Source of the DNA: Gemmatimonadaceae bacterium
GTDB taxonomy: Bacteria > Gemmatimonadota > Gemmatimonadetes > Gemmatimonadales > Gemmatimonadaceae
Direction: 5' to 3'
NCBI GenBank assembly: GCA_017881545.1
Contig: JADGQU010000075.1
Span: 1 to 8,766, forward strand
Length of the DNA stretch: 8,766 nucleotides
Below, one piece after another: positions 6,530 to 8,766 of the stretch (positions are counted from its first letter, which is position 1; every line of letters starts with the position of its first letter). The notes under the pieces were generated by a model, which was not told where the DNA came from, did not search any database, and saw only the letters and a list, made by a program, of their open reading frames with translations. Both the position numbers and the translations under genes were made by a program.

Positions 6530-8298
6530 ACGGGGTCAATCGCGGAACGGAGACGCCCCGCGCGACCAAGGTCCTGCCTGAACACCTCATCGATTGGCAG
6601 CTGCCCCCGGAGTGGTCGTGGGGTCCGGGCGGCATGGTGGGCGACTATCGCCACTACCAGGAAATGATCGATGCGCTGGGGCGGTCGCTCTCGCTGGTGA
6701 CGGCGCCCGATCCGAATCACACTCCGTGGCTCTTCGAGGAAGCGAGGCAGCTGGCGCAGCGCAGTCATCCGTCCATTCCGACGACTTACCATTATTGGAC
6801 GAAGTACGCTGACGCGCGGCGCGGCCCGGGCTACCTTCGCCGTTGGGTTACGGGCGAGACTGTGCGCGCGCGCCTGGCTCGATTGGGACTCGCTGACATT
6901 CCCTACGTTTTTCAGCTGCTTCGCGGCGCGTGCTCGACGCTCTCCTACCTGCACGAGACGGGCATCGCGCACGGCGGCCTGAACGGCGACGCGTTGTGGA
7001 CGACACCAACGGGGCGTCTCTGGATGCTGGAGTGGCAGTGGGCCATTCCGCGCGAGGCGATCCCTCCGGGCGTGCGGCCCGGGAACGGTCCGCTCGAGAT
7101 ACGCTCTCGCGAGGGAGCGCGTCCAATGCGCGAGCAGCTGCTCCCAATGCCGCCCGAGTGGGAATCGAGCGAATGGGTCCCCACGCCGGCAAGCGACCAA
7201 TGGCAGCTCGCCGCAATGTGCTTTACCGCTCTCACTGGTGAAGCGCCGCCGACGCGTGGCGCGCCGCCGATCAAGCTGGTGCGGCCCGAGACACCCGAGT
7301 CGATGGCCAGTGCGCTCGACCGCGCACTGATGCCTGACCCGGCCGATCGCTTTCCGTCGCTTGGAGTGCTTCTGCGAGCTGTGGATCGCGGCGACCCGGC
7401 GCGGACGGTCGTGATGGTTCGCGGGGAGCCTGACAGCAGCGCACAGGAATCCGCCGAGGCGCGGGTCCGCTGGGCGGTCGGAGACGACTATGAAATTCTC
7501 TCGAAGCTTGGCAGCGGCGCATTCGGAACCGTGTGGCGCGCGCGTGATCTTTCACTGGAGCGCGAGGTCGCGCTGAAGGCGCTGCACCCGGTGATCGCGC
7601 GCGACGACAAGGCGGTGAGAGCGTTCTGGCGCGAAGCGAAGCTCGCCGCACAGCTCGCGCATCCGGCGATCGTGCCGATCTACGACTGGGATTCGAGCGG
7701 TGATCTTTCCTGGTACACGATGGAGCTGGCCGAAGAAGGGAGCGTCGCGAGTCTCGTTGCGCGGTCAGGTCCGCGCCAGGCGGCCGAAATCGCATCGCAG
7801 GTCGAGCAGGTTCTGGATGGCCTCAACGTGGCGCATGCGAATGGCATCCTGCACCGCGATCTCAAGCCAGAGAACATTCTCATCGATCGCTATCAGCGCT
7901 GGCGCATCACCGACTTCGGAATTGCGAACGTGACGGGTGAGGATGTCGTTGGGACAACCGGCACGCCTGCGTTCGCTGCTCCGGAGCAGCTCCTCGGCGA
8001 GCCGCAGGGGCCATCGGCGGACTATTTCGCGCTTGCGGCGATCGTGTACTTCACGATGACCGGTGAGCCACCGTTCGGTCAGGACGATGCGCGAAGCATA
8101 TTGGGGCGCCAACTGAGCGAGCAAGCCGATCTTGTGCCATTTCCGAGCGTCCTCGCGAACTGGTTTCGCACCGCATTCGCGGCAGACCCGGAAGCGCGTT
8201 TCGCGGACGGATTGGAGATGAAGGAAGCATGGGAAGATGCGACCGAAAAGCTTCTGGCGCGGCAGCGCGGGCCGTGGTGGCGGAGAGTCGTTTCGTAG
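6526..8298 (+). CDS. Tandem pseudokinase-Ser/Thr protein kinase (Hanks type)
   Basis: The 590-residue soluble protein has two kinase folds. The second (about 322-572) looks active: Gly loop LGSGAFGTVW (from 328), VALK Lys351, alpha-C Glu370, HRDLKPEN with Asp445, Lys447 and Asn450, DFG Asp463, APE Glu487, Asp499 of the F helix, and Arg558. The first (about 30-290) lines up with it but is degenerate: Thr59 stands where the Lys should be, HRDLKPEN reads HGGLNGDA (149-156) and DFG reads LEW (168-170). The alpha-C Glu72, SDQWQLAAMCFTALTGEAPP and DPADRF regions remain, so it is a pseudokinase, probably regulatory. No membrane segment or PASTA repeat; the tail RQRGPWWRRVVS is basic and aromatic. 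The start is GTG within a GTGA overlap with the histidine kinase stop, with GGAG at 6516-6519 placed six bases ahead, so translation is probably coupled. I infer that both proteins act in one signalling path; targets are unknown. Confidence 0.93.
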   Translation: MNGVNRGTETPRATKVLPEHLIDWQLPPEWSWGPGGMVGDYRHYQEMIDALGRSLSLVTAPDPNHTPWLFEEARQLAQRSHPSIPTTYHYWTKYADARRGPGYLRRWVTGETVRARLARLGLADIPYVFQLLRGACSTLSYLHETGIAHGGLNGDALWTTPTGRLWMLEWQWAIPREAIPPGVRPGNGPLEIRSREGARPMREQLLPMPPEWESSEWVPTPASDQWQLAAMCFTALTGEAPPTRGAPPIKLVRPETPESMASALDRALMPDPADRFPSLGVLLRAVDRGDPARTVVMVRGEPDSSAQESAEARVRWAVGDDYEILSKLGSGAFGTVWRARDLSLEREVALKALHPVIARDDKAVRAFWREAKLAAQLAHPAIVPIYDWDSSGDLSWYTMELAEEGSVASLVARSGPRQAAEIASQVEQVLDGLNVAHANGILHRDLKPENILIDRYQRWRITDFGIANVTGEDVVGTTGTPAFAAPEQLLGEPQGPSADYFALAAIVYFTMTGEPPFGQDDARSILGRQLSEQADLVPFPSVLANWFRTAFAADPEARFADGLEMKEAWEDATEKLLARQRGPWWRRVVS

Positions 8299-8310
8299 CC
8301 TCGGGATGGA

Positions 8311-8341
8311 AGCTCCGCAGCGATTGAACTGCTGTAGAGCT
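8311..8341 (+). terminator. Hairpin just after the kinase stop, no U tract
   Basis: AGCTC (8311-8315) pairs with GAGCT (8337-8341), and inside it GCAG (8317-8320) pairs with CTGC (8329-8332) around an eight-base loop. It begins 12 bases after the kinase stop. No run of T follows, so it is a weak terminator at best, but it could protect the 3' end of the operon mRNA from nucleases. Confidence 0.25.
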
Positions 8342-8505
8342 GCACACGCCTACCTGCTTATGCGGCGCACACTTACGTAGTTGGGCTCCTCTTGCGCTCG
8401 TGCAACACGCCGCGCGCGCTTCGCGATCCCCGAAAAGGGCGAAAACACCCGCTGGATGTCGCGTATTTCGTTTTATGTCGTGCATTTCCCCGCGAATGCC
8501 GTTGG

Positions 8506-8522
8506 CTGGCGTGGCACTTGCA
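8506..8522 (+). promoter_or_regulatory. Candidate sigma-54 (RpoN) promoter
   Basis: CTGGCGTGGCACTTGCA matches the consensus YTGGCACGRNNNTTGCW with two mismatches. The near-invariant GG (-24) and GC (-12) have the exact spacing, and TTGCA is perfect. It is outside any believable gene. The expected start point is near 8533-8535. It could drive a short RNA ending at the terminator at 8601, or a gene past the right edge. An enhancer-binding activator would be required; none is encoded here. Confidence 0.4.
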
Positions 8523-8533
8523 ACCGATTGTCG

Positions 8534-8601
8534 ACGACGAGAACGGCTACCGCTGCCGCATATCGGCGGAGCGTGACGAATGTTTGTCGCGTTGTTTTTT
8601 T
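8534..8601 (+). ncRNA. Candidate small RNA, about 68 bases
   Basis: Inferred only from the spacing of a sigma-54-like promoter (8506-8522) and an intrinsic terminator (8571-8601). Between them is a hairpin: CGCT-GCCG (8551-8558) pairs with CGGC (8564-8567) and AGCG (8570-8573) around the loop CATAT, with a two-base bulge. Its last three bases are shared with the terminator stem, so the two structures compete, as in an attenuator. The transcript might equally be the 3' end of the kinase operon mRNA or a leader. No known RNA family is recognised. Confidence 0.22.
8571..8601 (+). terminator. Intrinsic terminator
   Basis: CGTGACGA (8572-8579) pairs with TTGTCGCG (8584-8591) around the loop ATGT, an eight-pair stem with two G-T wobbles; G8571 can add one wobble. 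TTGTTTTTTT follows at once. It is the best Rho-independent terminator in the window and is read on the plus strand, so it would end transcripts from the kinase operon (270 bases after its stop) or from the sigma-54-like promoter nearby. Confidence 0.6.
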
Positions 8602-8654
8602 AACGGCGTTCATCACTAGCGCCTCCGAAAAGTTTTGCTAGTTTGTCCCGTTGT
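8582..8654 (+). repeat. Two direct copies of GTTTGTCSCGTTGT
   Basis: GTTTGTCGCGTTGT (8582-8595) and GTTTGTCCCGTTGT (8641-8654) differ at one of 14 positions and are 59 bases apart. The first forms the 3' arm of the terminator stem; the second has no partner arm. They could be protein binding sites or the trace of a small duplication. Confidence 0.45.
8615..8642. promoter_or_regulatory. Inverted repeat ACTAGC-N16-GCTAGT
   Basis: Two perfect six-base arms (8615-8620 and 8637-8642) enclose 16 bases that include AAAAGTTTT. It is not followed by a T run, so it is not a terminator. It may be an operator for a gene to the right of the window. Confidence 0.22.
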
Positions 8655-8756
8655 GAGGGGGTCGGTTTGGAGAGCGCTCGCGCGCTCACTGGGCATGCAT
8701 CCTGCCTCACTGCGCAACGTGCAACCGCGGTACCGCTGTAAGTATCTCCACCTTTT

Positions 8757-8762
8757 GAGAGG
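8757..8762 (+). promoter_or_regulatory. Possible ribosome binding site of a gene beyond the right edge
   Basis: GAGAGG stands four bases before the end of the window. If a start codon follows within about ten bases, this is its Shine-Dalgarno sequence and 8602-8756 is the upstream region of that gene. The start itself is not in view. Confidence 0.22.
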
Positions 8763-8766
8763 AATT

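Larger units (their letters stand above)
8299..8766. other. Non-coding stretch after the kinase operon
   Basis: No open frame here looks like a real gene: the ones present are short, of odd composition (Arg/Ser/Thr-rich) and show no known motif or good start. I see no tRNA or rRNA. The stretch does hold hairpins at 8311-8341 and 8422-8463, a sigma-54-like promoter at 8506-8522, a hairpin at 8551-8573, an intrinsic terminator at 8571-8601, a two-copy motif and an inverted repeat at 8615-8642. Beyond 8655 I find only a purine-rich patch at the very end. Confidence 0.6.

Noticed and set aside
8299..8400. A possible tRNA after the kinase stop.
   Set aside because: No T-loop consensus (GTTCRANYC) and no seven-pair acceptor stem could be found.
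8381..8641. Small plus-strand frames of 75-86 residues downstream of the kinase operon.
   Set aside because: Arg/Ser/Thr-rich, no plausible ribosome binding site, and they run through the terminator at 8571-8601.
1..8766. CRISPR array, insertion sequence, prophage or toxin-antitoxin module.
   Set aside because: No regularly spaced repeats, transposase or integrase motifs, terminal inverted repeats or toxin-like small gene pairs are visible on either strand.

Overview
The window is about 8.8 kb of GC-rich DNA, clearly bacterial and Gram-negative, because it encodes a TolC-type outer-membrane channel with a signal peptide and a periplasmic adaptor. The TolC insert, the poorly developed ribosome binding sites on the minus strand, and an NtrY-like kinase beside a Hanks-type Ser/Thr kinase suggest Gemmatimonadota or a similar soil lineage. 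That placement is an impression from protein style only; there is no rRNA or other marker in the window.

Layout. Bases 1-3240 are a minus-strand block. Read in its own direction it starts with a creatininase-family amidohydrolase (3240-2494), then a 194-base intergenic stretch with a probable promoter, a TolC-family efflux channel (2299-815) and, 14 bases later, an HlyD/MacA/AcrA-type adaptor (from 800) that runs off the left edge. The missing inner-membrane transporter (ABC or RND) is probably just outside the window.

Bases 3221-8298 are a plus-strand operon of two genes. The first is a very large sensor histidine kinase with ten predicted membrane helices, three extracytoplasmic regions and an NtrY-like catalytic core. 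Its stop overlaps, in a GTGA, the start of a 590-residue protein made of a degenerate kinase domain followed by an apparently active Ser/Thr kinase. No response regulator is visible. The pair therefore looks like a membrane sensor coupled in translation to a pseudokinase-kinase protein, and it is the most interesting part of the window. Its 5' end overlaps the divergent creatininase gene.

Bases 8299-8766 have no convincing gene. They hold several hairpins, a good match to a sigma-54 promoter, a convincing intrinsic terminator about 50 bases after that promoter's expected start point, and two copies of a 14-base motif. This could be a small RNA locus, or the leader of a gene that starts beyond the right edge.
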